23,364 nucleotides of DNA from Bacteroidales bacterium (GTDB taxonomy: Bacteria > Bacteroidota > Bacteroidia > Bacteroidales > UBA1556). Shown in pieces: positions 6,392-14,864 of this stretch (the first letter of the stretch is position 1; every line of letters begins with the position of its first letter). The stretch spans positions 1 to 23,364 of the forward strand of contig JAOZSY010000014.1 in NCBI GenBank assembly GCA_029939445.1, in the 5' to 3' direction. The position numbers and the translations under genes are program-made. A model generated the notes under the pieces. It had not been told where the DNA came from and did no database searches. It saw only the letters and a program-made list of their open reading frames with translations.

Positions 6392-8617
6392 ATGGAAATA
6401 AATTTTAAATTAATACTATTATCACTGCTAATAATTATGAGCTCCTATGGTGAATTATTGGCTCAAAGAGTAGGCTCTAAGGATGCAAAAAGGGAAATGG
6501 GTTTTTCTAGCGACGAAGATTTTAATATTACTAGTTTTCCTGATAAATGGAAGGAAGAGTCGGCAGTAATTCTTTGTCAGAAGCATGATTTTAGTTATAT
6601 AAAACATGGACTTAATAAAATTAAGTTTAATGTGATTATCAGAAGAAGAGTATTTATTAATGACCAAAAGGCAAAAGATGAATACTCTATTTTTTATTTT
6701 ATAGAGCGCAATGGAGAGAATGATCATGTTGGTTATATTGTAGAAAAGCCTGATGGGGAGAAGATTAATGTAGATTTGTCGGATGCCGTAGAGGTTGGTG
6801 CCAATGAGGTTTCTGCTGAATACCGCTCATATTATTCGTATAATGATAGTTATAAAAAAATTGCTATTCCTAATTTGGAAGTTGGTGATATTATTGATTA
6901 TTATGTAATTGGATCAAAATCTTACGATGGTTCATCGGAGTTGATATTTAGCCAGTTTTCATTTTCTCTGGCCTCTAAATACCCCATTATAAAGCAGAAA
7001 TTTTTCTTTAATGTAGATAAAGGTTTTAAGGTAAATTTTAGAGCATTTAATGGCGCACCAGAGATTGTAGAGGGCGAGCCGGGTATAAATAAGCAGGGTA
7101 GACAAAAAGATAAAATAAAGACCTATATTGTGGAAGATGACAATAGGGATAAGAAAAAATATGAATATTGGAAATCTTATACTCTAGAAGAACCGTGGAT
7201 AAAGTTTCAAGTTTATTATGCCATGGGAAGTCAGGCAACAAAGTCAATACAACTTATTAGTAAAGAAAAAGATTTGGTGAATTCACCAATTGATTTAGAA
7301 ACCATTAGAAAGAAAATTGTACTTGATAAGAGAATGGTAACAATGGCTGCTACCGATATAAATGAATTATCAAAAAGGCTGCGTAAGGTTGGTAATGTTG
7401 AGAATAAAGCTGAATATATATACTATTATTTAAAATATTGGTATTTCAAACAGCTACGTTCATACACTAATTTCGATTATGAAAATGGTGATTATGCTAA
7501 TATCAATTATATGCGATTTGCAAATTTATTTGCCGCACTTTTGAATAAATTTGACATTCCTTATAAATATGTTATTGCTGTTGATAGAGATAATGGTGGA
7601 TTTGATAATGTAATTTTCACTAACGATCTTACTACCGGAATTAAAGTTAAGAGCAAGTACTTCTTTTATTTTGATAATAATAGCTTATCTACCGACATCC
7701 CTTCGTATATACTTGGTACCGATGCAATGGAGTTCTATACCGATAGAAAACATAAGGACGAGAAGGCTAAAATGGTGAAAATTCCAGTAAGGGATTATAA
7801 TTATAATGCGCTTCACTCTTCGTTAAAGGTTAGCTTTAACGAATCTATGGATACTACATACATTATTAATAGCGACTCAATAGTTGGCTCTATGAAAGAT
7901 GGCTATAGTAAGCTCGTATTGTATAAAACATCATATTTGGATCAGGATAAGGAGTATTTATTTCCTGAAAAAGTAAGGAAAGAGAAAGAAGAGGCAGCTA
8001 GAAAGTCGAAGAATGGTACCCGTAAATCAAAACGAAGCATTAGAGAGACGCAAGAAAAAGAGCGCACAGAAGCTCAAGAAAAGCAGGAGCTTAAAGAGTG
8101 GAGATCTGATTATATTATAGATTTCTTTGAAAATGATTTTAAGATTGCCAAAGTAGATAGCGTTGTAGTGGCTTCTTCGGGTAGATTGCCAAATTCGCCA
8201 TATTTACTTGTAAATTCATATTTCAGAGCAGAAGACTTTATTAGTAAAGCAGGACGAAATTATATTTTCAATATAGGCTCACTAATTGGTCATCAATTGG
8301 AGCTTGAAACTGAGGATATGAAAAGAGAGGCGGATATTAATGTTACTAATGTACTTTCGTATAATTTTAATATTGAACTACAAATACCTGATGGATATTA
8401 TGTAGAAAATGTAGATGCTTTAGACTATAATATAGTAAGCGATTTAGCTGAATTTACGGCTAAAGCCACCATTGATGGTAATATTATAAGAGTAAATACC
8501 AGCAAAAAGTATAAAACTTTATATGCATCAAAAGATGATTGGAATAAATATATTGATTTTCTTGAGGCCGCTTATGAATTCTCTCAAAAGAAGATTATTA
8601 TTAAAAAGAACAAATAA
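6392..8617 (+). CDS. Exported DUF3857-type protein with degenerate transglutaminase core
   Basis: A 741-residue protein with a signal peptide (to about residue 25, ending ELLAQ) and a DUF3857-like N-terminal half. The region at about 335-435 can be aligned by eye with the transglutaminase core of the preceding gene: YMRFANLFAALL against CKGMANLTCSML. Tyr373 then stands where the catalytic Cys should be, Val407 (DNVIF against DNHMI) replaces the His, and only Asp428 (YFDNNS against FLDATE) remains. It is therefore probably a non-catalytic partner. A highly charged Lys/Glu/Arg stretch at 526-570, probably helical, is inserted before the C-terminal beta-rich part and is missing from the first protein. 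It ends in a Lys-rich tail and is followed by a hairpin at 8648-8691. A complex with the upstream gene product is inferred from the operon. Confidence 0.8.
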   Translation: MEINFKLILLSLLIIMSSYGELLAQRVGSKDAKREMGFSSDEDFNITSFPDKWKEESAVILCQKHDFSYIKHGLNKIKFNVIIRRRVFINDQKAKDEYSIFYFIERNGENDHVGYIVEKPDGEKINVDLSDAVEVGANEVSAEYRSYYSYNDSYKKIAIPNLEVGDIIDYYVIGSKSYDGSSELIFSQFSFSLASKYPIIKQKFFFNVDKGFKVNFRAFNGAPEIVEGEPGINKQGRQKDKIKTYIVEDDNRDKKKYEYWKSYTLEEPWIKFQVYYAMGSQATKSIQLISKEKDLVNSPIDLETIRKKIVLDKRMVTMAATDINELSKRLRKVGNVENKAEYIYYYLKYWYFKQLRSYTNFDYENGDYANINYMRFANLFAALLNKFDIPYKYVIAVDRDNGGFDNVIFTNDLTTGIKVKSKYFFYFDNNSLSTDIPSYILGTDAMEFYTDRKHKDEKAKMVKIPVRDYNYNALHSSLKVSFNESMDTTYIINSDSIVGSMKDGYSKLVLYKTSYLDQDKEYLFPEKVRKEKEEAARKSKNGTRKSKRSIRETQEKERTEAQEKQELKEWRSDYIIDFFENDFKIAKVDSVVVASSGRLPNSPYLLVNSYFRAEDFISKAGRNYIFNIGSLIGHQLELETEDMKREADINVTNVLSYNFNIELQIPDGYYVENVDALDYNIVSDLAEFTAKATIDGNIIRVNTSKKYKTLYASKDDWNKYIDFLEAAYEFSQKKIIIKKNK

Positions 8618-8647
8618 GTTTTTAATGTAGTTAGAAAGTTAGTATAA

Positions 8648-8691
8648 AATAAAGTGAGCTAATAATTTTTAGATTGCTAGCTCACTTTATT
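8648..8691. terminator. Hairpin between convergent operons
   Basis: A 14-base-pair perfect inverted repeat (8648-8661 with 8678-8691, containing AAAGTGAGCTA) around a 16-base loop. It lies between the end of the DUF3857 operon and the end of ispG, so it probably terminates both. T runs after the stem are weak, which lowers certainty. Confidence 0.65.
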
Positions 8692-8720
8692 GTTGTTGAG
8701 ATGTGATGAAAAAATTAGTT

Positions 8721-10490
8721 TTATACATCAACCCAATCGCCATTATCTTTTATTAAATCAATAAGAGCATCTACTGCTTCCGACTGTGGAATACCTTTGG
8801 CAATAACAGTTTTGCCTTTATAAAGGTTAATGTTATTAGGTCCTGAGCCCACATAGCCATAGTCGGCATCAGCCATTTCGCCAGGACCATTTACAATGCA
8901 GCCCATAATAGCAATTTTGAGACCTATAAGGTGCGATGTGCGCTCCTTTATAATGGCAGTAGCTTCTTGTATGTTATAGAGAGTTCTGCCACAACTTGGG
9001 CACGAAATAAAGTCGGTTTTTGTAATCCTACTTCTAGTTGCTTGAAGTATGCCTAGTGAAATTTCATTTACTCTATCTTGAGGGATATTTCCATTATTTT
9101 CAATCCAAATACCATCTCCAAGTCCATCAACCAGTAATGCGCCAAAATCTATGGCCGCATGTATTTGCAACTCTTCCTCTGTTGCAAAACTGTATTTATG
9201 TTTTAATATTACGGGTAAGTTTATTCGCCTATTTATTAGCTCAACAAACATTTCTCGGTATTTATGTACACTGTTTTTGCTGTCATCAGAAAAAACAAGA
9301 ATTACATTAGATCTTTTATCAATACTTAGAAAATCTCCATTTAAAAAATCTTCATAGTTTAGCTCTACAAACCAATCCAAAGGATTAATATTGTGTTCAA
9401 GATATTCTTCCAGACTCACATAAGAGATGTCTTCAATGTCCGATTCTGGTTTATAAATAAATATATCTTCGTCTTCGCCTTCAATAACCCAATCAAAAGG
9501 CAATACTGTAATTTCGCTATTACCACCAATCTCATTTATTTCGCGGGTTTCGCGGCGTTTTGATTCTAATGGGTTATAGGGAAGTTTATCTATAGTGTTT
9601 TCTGAAGTATAGCTTTTGTCTTTATATCTATTGGCAATCATTTTTGCCACAGGAATCTCCAATTCGGGGTCTTCTGTAAGCGAAACTCTAATAGTATCGC
9701 CAAGTCCATCTTCCAGAAGCGTACCAATACCCACAGCGGATTTTATTCTACCATCTTCACCATCGCCAGCCTCTGTTACTCCCAGGTGAAGTGGAAAATT
9801 CATCTTTTCCTCCCGCATTTTTACAGAAAGCAACCTATAAGCCTGCACCATCACCTGTATGTTGCTGGCTTTCATAGATATTACTATTTCATAAAAATTA
9901 TGTTTAATTGCAATCCTAAGGTATTCCATTGCCGCCTCAACCATGCCAATTGCCGTATCGCCATGTCGGTCCATTATACGCTGGGATAGCGAACCGTGAT
10001 TTGAGCCAATTCTTAAAGCTACATTATTAGTTTTACACTTATCAATAAGCTTTACAAACTTATTTTCGATATGCAATAGTGATTCCTGATATTCTTGGGA
10101 AGTATAGTCAATCTTACTTTTATGAAGTTCGGCGTAGTTGCCAGGGTTTATACGAACTTTCTCAACAAAATCCGCAGCAACCAATGCCGCATCGGGTTTA
10201 TAATGAATATCCGCAACAAGAGGTGCATCATAACCCCTTGCCCTTATTCCTTTGCTTATTAGTTCAAGATTTGCAGCGTCTTTTACGCCAGGTGCGGTAA
10301 ATCTAACTAATTCGCCACCAGCATCTATAATTCTTGCGGCCTGTTCTACGTTAGCTTCCGTATCCATTGGCCTGCAACTCGACATGCTTTGCAGTCTTAT
10401 GGGGTTATTAGCTCCAAGTTTAAGGTTGCCAATTTGGACTTCTCGGGTATTCCATCGGCTATACGAAAAGGGATTATTGCAGTAGTTCAT
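8721..10490 (-). CDS. ispG: 4-hydroxy-3-methylbut-2-enyl diphosphate synthase, large type
   Basis: A 589-residue iron-sulfur enzyme of the MEP isoprenoid pathway. It reduces methylerythritol cyclodiphosphate to HMBPP in the cytoplasm. The N-terminal TIM barrel (about 15-290) has typical IspG blocks (IRLQSMSS, RFTAPGVKDA, VADIHY, VRINPGN, RIGSNHGSL). A long insertion domain (about 300-460) marks the large form found in Bacteroidetes, Chlamydia and plants. The C-terminal domain carries the [4Fe-4S] ligands C497, C500 (SCPSCGRT) and C531, plus the conserved Glu538 in GCIVNGPGE; the spacing closely matches the E. coli enzyme. It is the last gene of a galE-rmlB-ispG run, 17 bases after rmlB. Its product feeds polyprenyl carriers and quinones. 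Confidence 0.96.
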   Translation of the reverse strand: MNYCNNPFSYSRWNTREVQIGNLKLGANNPIRLQSMSSCRPMDTEANVEQAARIIDAGGELVRFTAPGVKDAANLELISKGIRARGYDAPLVADIHYKPDAALVAADFVEKVRINPGNYAELHKSKIDYTSQEYQESLLHIENKFVKLIDKCKTNNVALRIGSNHGSLSQRIMDRHGDTAIGMVEAAMEYLRIAIKHNFYEIVISMKASNIQVMVQAYRLLSVKMREEKMNFPLHLGVTEAGDGEDGRIKSAVGIGTLLEDGLGDTIRVSLTEDPELEIPVAKMIANRYKDKSYTSENTIDKLPYNPLESKRRETREINEIGGNSEITVLPFDWVIEGEDEDIFIYKPESDIEDISYVSLEEYLEHNINPLDWFVELNYEDFLNGDFLSIDKRSNVILVFSDDSKNSVHKYREMFVELINRRINLPVILKHKYSFATEEELQIHAAIDFGALLVDGLGDGIWIENNGNIPQDRVNEISLGILQATRSRITKTDFISCPSCGRTLYNIQEATAIIKERTSHLIGLKIAIMGCIVNGPGEMADADYGYVGSGPNNINLYKGKTVIAKGIPQSEAVDALIDLIKDNGDWVDV

Positions 10491-10507
10491 AGGTGTGTTA
10501 TTTACTA

Positions 10508-11569
10508 CTAACGCTTAGTATATTGTTCATTATAATACTTTTCGTAATCGCCAGATGTAATATTATTCATCCAATCCTCATTTTCAAGATACCAATCAAT
10601 GGTTTTCTCAATTCCTTCTTCAAATTGTAATGAAGGAACCCAATTTAGTTCTTTTTGAAGTTTTGTAGAATCAATAGCATAACGCATATCGTGACCAGCT
10701 CTATCTTTTACGTATGTAATTAGCTTCTCACTATCACCTTTATTACGGCCAAGTTTGCGATCCATTACTTTACACATTAGCTTAATAAGGTCAATATTTG
10801 TCCACTCATTATGCCCACCAATATTATAAGTTTCAAGGTTTTTTCCTTTATGAAAAATAACATCAATAGCGCGGGCATGATCTTCTACCCATAACCAATC
10901 ACGGATATTTTCGCCCTTACCATATACTGGTAATGCTTTATTATTGCGTATATTATTTATAAATAATGGGATAAGTTTTTCGGGAAATTGAAATGAGCCA
11001 TAATTGTTAGAACAGTTAGAAACAACTAAAGGAAGGCCAAAAGTATGTCCATAAGCACGCACTAAATGGTCGCTGCTAGCTTTTGAGGCTGAATATGGAC
11101 TTCGGGGATCGTAAGCTGTGTCTTCAAGGAAAAATCCAGTTTCGCCAAGTGAACCATAAACCTCGTCAGTACTAACATGATAAAAACGTTTTCCTTTGGA
11201 ATTATCACCCCAAGTTTTACGGGCTGCATTCAATAAATTTGCTGTTCCTACAATGTTTGTAAAAATAAATTCATTTGGGTTTGCAATGCTTCTATCCACA
11301 TGCGATTCGGCAGCTAGGTGAATAACTCCATCTGGTTGATATTTTTCAAACACCTCAAAAATCACATCAGCATCAACAATATCAGCTTTTACAAATTCGT
11401 AATTTGGCGCATTTTCAATATCTATTAAATTTTCTAGATTTCCTGCATAAGTAAGTTTATCTAGATTTACGATTTTATAGTCAGGGTATTTATTTACAAA
11501 TAACCTAATTAGGTGCGATCCAATAAATCCGGCACCTCCTGTAATTAATATAGTTTTCATATTATCCAT
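10508..11569 (-). CDS. rmlB: dTDP-glucose 4,6-dehydratase
   Basis: A 353-residue extended short-chain dehydrogenase that converts dTDP-glucose to dTDP-4-keto-6-deoxyglucose, a precursor of rhamnose and other deoxysugars of surface polysaccharides. It has the NAD-binding GGAGFIGS (G11, G14, G17), the dehydratase signature STDEVYG with T134, D135 and E136, and Y159-x3-K163 in YSASK. Later blocks SNCSNNYG and IRDWLWVEDHA are typical of RmlB. The start overlaps closely with galE: one base separates the galE stop from the ATG at 11569. The ATG at 11560 (MKTILITGG) is an equally good start. No rmlA, rmlC or rmlD is visible nearby, so the end product cannot be told from this window. Confidence 0.95.
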   Translation of the reverse strand: MDNMKTILITGGAGFIGSHLIRLFVNKYPDYKIVNLDKLTYAGNLENLIDIENAPNYEFVKADIVDADVIFEVFEKYQPDGVIHLAAESHVDRSIANPNEFIFTNIVGTANLLNAARKTWGDNSKGKRFYHVSTDEVYGSLGETGFFLEDTAYDPRSPYSASKASSDHLVRAYGHTFGLPLVVSNCSNNYGSFQFPEKLIPLFINNIRNNKALPVYGKGENIRDWLWVEDHARAIDVIFHKGKNLETYNIGGHNEWTNIDLIKLMCKVMDRKLGRNKGDSEKLITYVKDRAGHDMRYAIDSTKLQKELNWVPSLQFEEGIEKTIDWYLENEDWMNNITSGDYEKYYNEQYTKR

Positions 11570-11570
11570 T

Positions 11571-12584
11571 TTATTTTTTTAATGCTAATTGAAATTTCCA
11601 AGCGCTAGCAGTCATATCGTCAATATCTTGCTCGGCTTTCCATCCTAGTTCTTTATTTGCAAAATCAGTATTTGCCCATACCTTTTCAATATCTCCTTCG
11701 CGACGACCTACAATCTTATAATTGAGCTTAGTATTAGTTACTCTTTCAAACGACTTAACCACCTCTAACACTGAGTAACCATTTCCTGTTCCGAGGTTAA
11801 AAATCTCAAAATCGCGTTTATTTTTATTTTCAAACAATCTTTTAATAGCAATAACATGAGCCTTTGCCAAATCTACAACGTGAATATAATCACGAATTGC
11901 TGTGCCGTCATGAGTATTATAATCATCGCCAAAAACACTTAATTGCTCCCTAATTCCCACAGCGGTTTGTGTTATAAATGGCATAAGATTATTAGGAACA
12001 CCCAGAGGAAGTTCGCCTATTAATGCTGTTGGATGAGCTCCTACAGGATTAAAATAGCGAAGAGCTATACCTTTTAGGTCAGTGGCATAAATTGTATCCC
12101 TAATAATATCCTCGGCCATTTTCTTTGTGTTTCCGTAAGGAGATTCAGCCTCTTTTCGAGGAGAGTCCTCTGTAACGGGAAGCACATCGGGTTGGCCATA
12201 AACCGTGCAAGAGCTTGAGAATACAAGGTTTGATAAACCTCTTGTATTCATATTATCCATAATATTCATTAATGATTCTAGATTATTACGATAATACATT
12301 AGTGGGTTATTTACCGATTCACCAACAGCTTTATATGCCGCAAAATGAATTATTCCATCAAGATCAGAGTTGTTATTAAAAAAAAGATTACACGCCTCTT
12401 TATCTGCTAAATCAAAATTGTGGTATTCGGGTTCTATGCTCGTAATATTAGTAATACTATTGAGTACACTAATCTCAGAATTAGATAGGTTATCCACTAT
12501 AATTACATCTATACCAGAGTTTTGCAATTCAACAACGGTATGTGACCCAATATATCCTAAGCCACCTGTTACTAAAATTTTCAT
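11571..12584 (-). CDS. galE: UDP-glucose 4-epimerase
   Basis: A 337-residue NAD-dependent epimerase that interconverts UDP-glucose and UDP-galactose. Visible features are the Rossmann motif GGLGYIGS (G7, G10, G13), the SSSCTVYG block with a catalytic Ser near 124, and the Y150-x3-K154 pair (PYGNTKK). ALRYFNPVGAHP, RDYIHVVDLA and NLGTGNGYSV follow, as in bacterial GalE, and the length matches the family. It is the first gene of the operon with rmlB and ispG, with a promoter box at 12611-12618. It supplies galactose units for surface glycans; use of the N-acetylated sugar cannot be excluded from sequence alone. Confidence 0.94.
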   Translation of the reverse strand: MKILVTGGLGYIGSHTVVELQNSGIDVIIVDNLSNSEISVLNSITNITSIEPEYHNFDLADKEACNLFFNNNSDLDGIIHFAAYKAVGESVNNPLMYYRNNLESLMNIMDNMNTRGLSNLVFSSSCTVYGQPDVLPVTEDSPRKEAESPYGNTKKMAEDIIRDTIYATDLKGIALRYFNPVGAHPTALIGELPLGVPNNLMPFITQTAVGIREQLSVFGDDYNTHDGTAIRDYIHVVDLAKAHVIAIKRLFENKNKRDFEIFNLGTGNGYSVLEVVKSFERVTNTKLNYKIVGRREGDIEKVWANTDFANKELGWKAEQDIDDMTASAWKFQLALKK

Positions 12585-12610
12585 ATTGAGTAATTGTCTT
12601 TTTATTTCAA

Positions 12611-12618
12611 CAAAGATA
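12611..12618 (-). promoter_or_regulatory. -7 box for the galE-rmlB-ispG operon
   Basis: TATCTTTG on the reverse strand fits TAnnTTTG, and a TTTTC tract lies about 19-20 bases upstream. The predicted leader is about 20 bases before the ATG at 12584. Confidence 0.6.
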
Positions 12619-12885
12619 TTGAATTATGCTTAATAGTTGAAAAGCTATTTTATTATAATTGTAGTTGCATAAAAGTATTTATAATTGCTGATAAAAGTTT
12701 GTAAACAGTGTGTTTATTGATAAAATTACTTATATTATATAAAAATAAAGGTAATAAAATAGATAAAGTGGCAGAAAATACAGATAAATAGTGAAAAAAC
12801 ACAATTAAAACTTTATAAATTTTAATATTATATGTTCTAAATTTTCTTGATCTTAAAAAAATTCTCATTTTAGGAATTATTCCTA

Positions 12886-12917
12886 TTTTGGTAATTTGAA
12901 TAATTGTATTATATTTG
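12886..12917 (+). promoter_or_regulatory. Complete Bacteroidetes housekeeping promoter for the NtrC-type regulator
   Basis: TTTTG (12886-12890), exactly 19 bases, then TATATTTG (12910-12917): a full match to the TTTG-N19-TAnnTTTG consensus. The leader to the ATG at 12992 would be about 68 bases. The regulator is thus probably transcribed by the primary sigma factor and not by sigma-54. Confidence 0.75.
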
Positions 12918-12991
12918 TAATGAGTTTAATTTGATAATTACTAACTTTTTCAGATTACTAATTGCTCACTAAAACTAATACTATTAAATAG

Positions 12992-14335
12992 ATGAAACAA
13001 TATAAAATTTTTGTTGTTGATGATGACCCCATATATGCTAAGCTTATTAGTTATCAATTATCAAAAAATCCCGATTATGATGTAGAGATATACGAAAACG
13101 TAAAATCTTGTTTGAAAAATATTCATAAATCTCCAGATTTAATAACTCTAGATTACTTTTTACCTGATGGCACAGGAAAAGAGTTATTACAAAAGTTTAA
13201 AGAATTCAATTCAGACCTACCTGTGATAATTATATCCGGTCAGAGCGATATACTTACTGCTATAGAATTATTAAAACTAGGGGCTTACGATTATATTGTA
13301 AAGGATGATGATACGATTACTAGATTGTGGAATGCTGTAAAGAACGCTCGCGAACAGCATGATCTTAAGGAAGAAGTAGCGATTCTGCGTGAAGAAATTG
13401 GTAAAAAGTTTTCTATTTCTAAAGGGATAATAGGGTCTAGCTCTGTTATGAAGAAAGTTTTTGGAATAATGGAAAAAGCTATTAAAAGCAATATTACAGT
13501 TTCCATAAGTGGTGAAACGGGGACGGGTAAAGAGGTGGTAGCTAAAGCAATACACTATAATTCTAAACGAGCCAAGAAGCCATTTGTTGTGGTAAATGTT
13601 TCTGCAATTCCTGAGGATCTTATTGAAAGTGAGATGTTTGGTCATGAAAAAGGAGCTTTTACGGGGGCTGATAAGAAGAGGATTGGTAAGTTTGAATTAG
13701 CTGAAGGAGGAACATTATTTCTTGATGAGATAGGGGAGATGAGTCTTGCAATGCAAGCTAAACTATTAAGAGTTATTCAAGAGCGTGAGCTTAATAGAGT
13801 TGGCGGAAACGAAACTATTAGAATAGATGTTAGAATTATTATTGCCACTAATAAAGATCTACATGAAGAGGTTGGTAAAAAATTATTTAGAGAGGATTTA
13901 TACTATAGATTATTAGGATTACCAATAGAGCTTCCACCATTACGGAATAGAGGAAATGATAAAATGTTATTATCTAAATATTTTATTAAAGTTTACTGTA
14001 AGGAGAATAGTCAGAAAATGATTGCAATGTCCACAGAGGCGCAAGATAAAATATTAAACTATTCTTTTCCCGGAAACGTTCGTGAATTAAAAGCTGTTAT
14101 TGAACTAGCTTCTGTTTTGTCTGAAAATAATATTATTCAAGAAGATGATATTAGCTTTAGAAATATAAATACCCTAACTGATGTTTTGTCTTTTGACCTA
14201 ACATTGGAAGAATATAATTCTAAAATAATAAATAGTTATATAAAGAAATATGAAGGAAATATAACAGCTGTTGCTAAGGCTTTAAATATTGGAAAATCTA
14301 CGATTTATAGGATGAAAAAAAGTGGAGTAATATAG
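12992..14335 (+). CDS. NtrC-family sigma-54-dependent response regulator (orphan)
   Basis: A 447-residue transcription activator in three parts. The receiver domain (1 to about 118) has acidic residues D10-D12, the phosphoacceptor D54 (LITLDYFLPDG), S82 and K104. The AAA+ domain (about 143-372) has Walker A GETGTGKE (174-181), the sigma-54 contact loop GAFTGA (221-226), Walker B FLDEIGE with D245/E246 and arginines R300 and R306. The C-terminal Fis-type helix-turn-helix (about 423-445) includes AVAKALNIGKSTIYR. All residues needed for phosphorylation, ATPase activity and sigma-54 contact are present. No histidine kinase is adjacent, so the partner must be encoded elsewhere. Its targets cannot be named. 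Its stop lies 5 bases from the stop of the convergent rfaE2 gene. Confidence 0.95.
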   Translation: MKQYKIFVVDDDPIYAKLISYQLSKNPDYDVEIYENVKSCLKNIHKSPDLITLDYFLPDGTGKELLQKFKEFNSDLPVIIISGQSDILTAIELLKLGAYDYIVKDDDTITRLWNAVKNAREQHDLKEEVAILREEIGKKFSISKGIIGSSSVMKKVFGIMEKAIKSNITVSISGETGTGKEVVAKAIHYNSKRAKKPFVVVNVSAIPEDLIESEMFGHEKGAFTGADKKRIGKFELAEGGTLFLDEIGEMSLAMQAKLLRVIQERELNRVGGNETIRIDVRIIIATNKDLHEEVGKKLFREDLYYRLLGLPIELPPLRNRGNDKMLLSKYFIKVYCKENSQKMIAMSTEAQDKILNYSFPGNVRELKAVIELASVLSENNIIQEDDISFRNINTLTDVLSFDLTLEEYNSKIINSYIKKYEGNITAVAKALNIGKSTIYRMKKSGVI

Positions 14336-14340
14336 AGATC

Positions 14341-14835
14341 TTAGTTGGATTCAATAATTTTTCGCTCAATACCCGAAGTGGAAAACCCCTCTAAGAAATC
14401 TAATGTTTCTACCGAGCCACCATTATTGATAACTACATCATAACCAACAATATCTTTTGCATTATAATCACTTCCTTTCACCAATACTGAGGGAATAATT
14501 CTACTAATTAGATTGATTGGCGTATCGTCATCAAAAAGTATTACCGCATCTACAAATTGCATAGCAGCAAGTATCATCTGTCGAGAATATTCATCTTGAA
14601 TAGGGCGATGTTCTCCCTTAATTGCACTTACGGATCTGTCGGTATTTACTCCAATAATTAGTTTTGTTCCTAGATTAGAGGCTTTTGCCAAATAATCGAT
14701 ATGTCCTTGATGAATAATATCGAAACAACCATTTGTAAATACAATTTTTTCTTCATTTGATTTCCACGAGTCTATCAAACTATCAAGTTGCTCTTGTTGA
14801 GTAATCTTGGATTTAACTTGGCTGTAATTATTCAT
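14341..14835 (-). CDS. rfaE2: D-glycero-beta-D-manno-heptose 1-phosphate adenylyltransferase
   Basis: A 164-residue cytidylyltransferase-like nucleotidyltransferase matching the C-terminal half of HldE (RfaE2). It joins ATP and heptose 1-phosphate to make ADP-heptose for the LPS inner core. It shows VFTNGCFDIIHQGH with the HxGH motif at H42-H45, then IGVNTDRSVSAIKG, the block VLVKGSDY, and the tail DFLEGFSTSGIERKI, all typical of RfaE2. Only the adenylyltransferase half is present; the kinase half (RfaE1) would be a separate gene outside the window. It is the third gene after panD and the flippase-like gene, 29 bases downstream of the latter. Other cytidylyltransferase-family roles are less likely given the KGSDY and FSTS blocks. 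Confidence 0.88.
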   Translation of the reverse strand: MNNYSQVKSKITQQEQLDSLIDSWKSNEEKIVFTNGCFDIIHQGHIDYLAKASNLGTKLIIGVNTDRSVSAIKGEHRPIQDEYSRQMILAAMQFVDAVILFDDDTPINLISRIIPSVLVKGSDYNAKDIVGYDVVINNGGSVETLDFLEGFSTSGIERKIIESN

Positions 14836-14864
14836 AAGTTTAAAATTTATTATTAAAGACAGAA

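Larger units (their letters stand above)
12585..12991. other. Divergent intergenic region between galE and the NtrC-type regulator
   Basis: This 407-base, very AT-rich spacer carries the galE promoter box at its left end and a full promoter for the regulator at its right end. A reverse-strand open stretch at 12653-12868 (71 codons) is hydrophobic and has no recognisable motif; it reads like translated AT-rich DNA. No tRNA, hairpin or riboswitch was seen. Confidence 0.6.

Noticed and set aside
9038..10485. Forward-strand open frames within ispG
   Set aside because: Shadows of ispG, whose motifs and iron-sulfur ligands are unambiguous on the reverse strand.
12653..12868. Reverse-strand 71-codon hydrophobic open frame in the galE/regulator spacer
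   Set aside because: Composition is that of translated AT-rich DNA, with no motif, no promoter box placed for it and no recognisable family.
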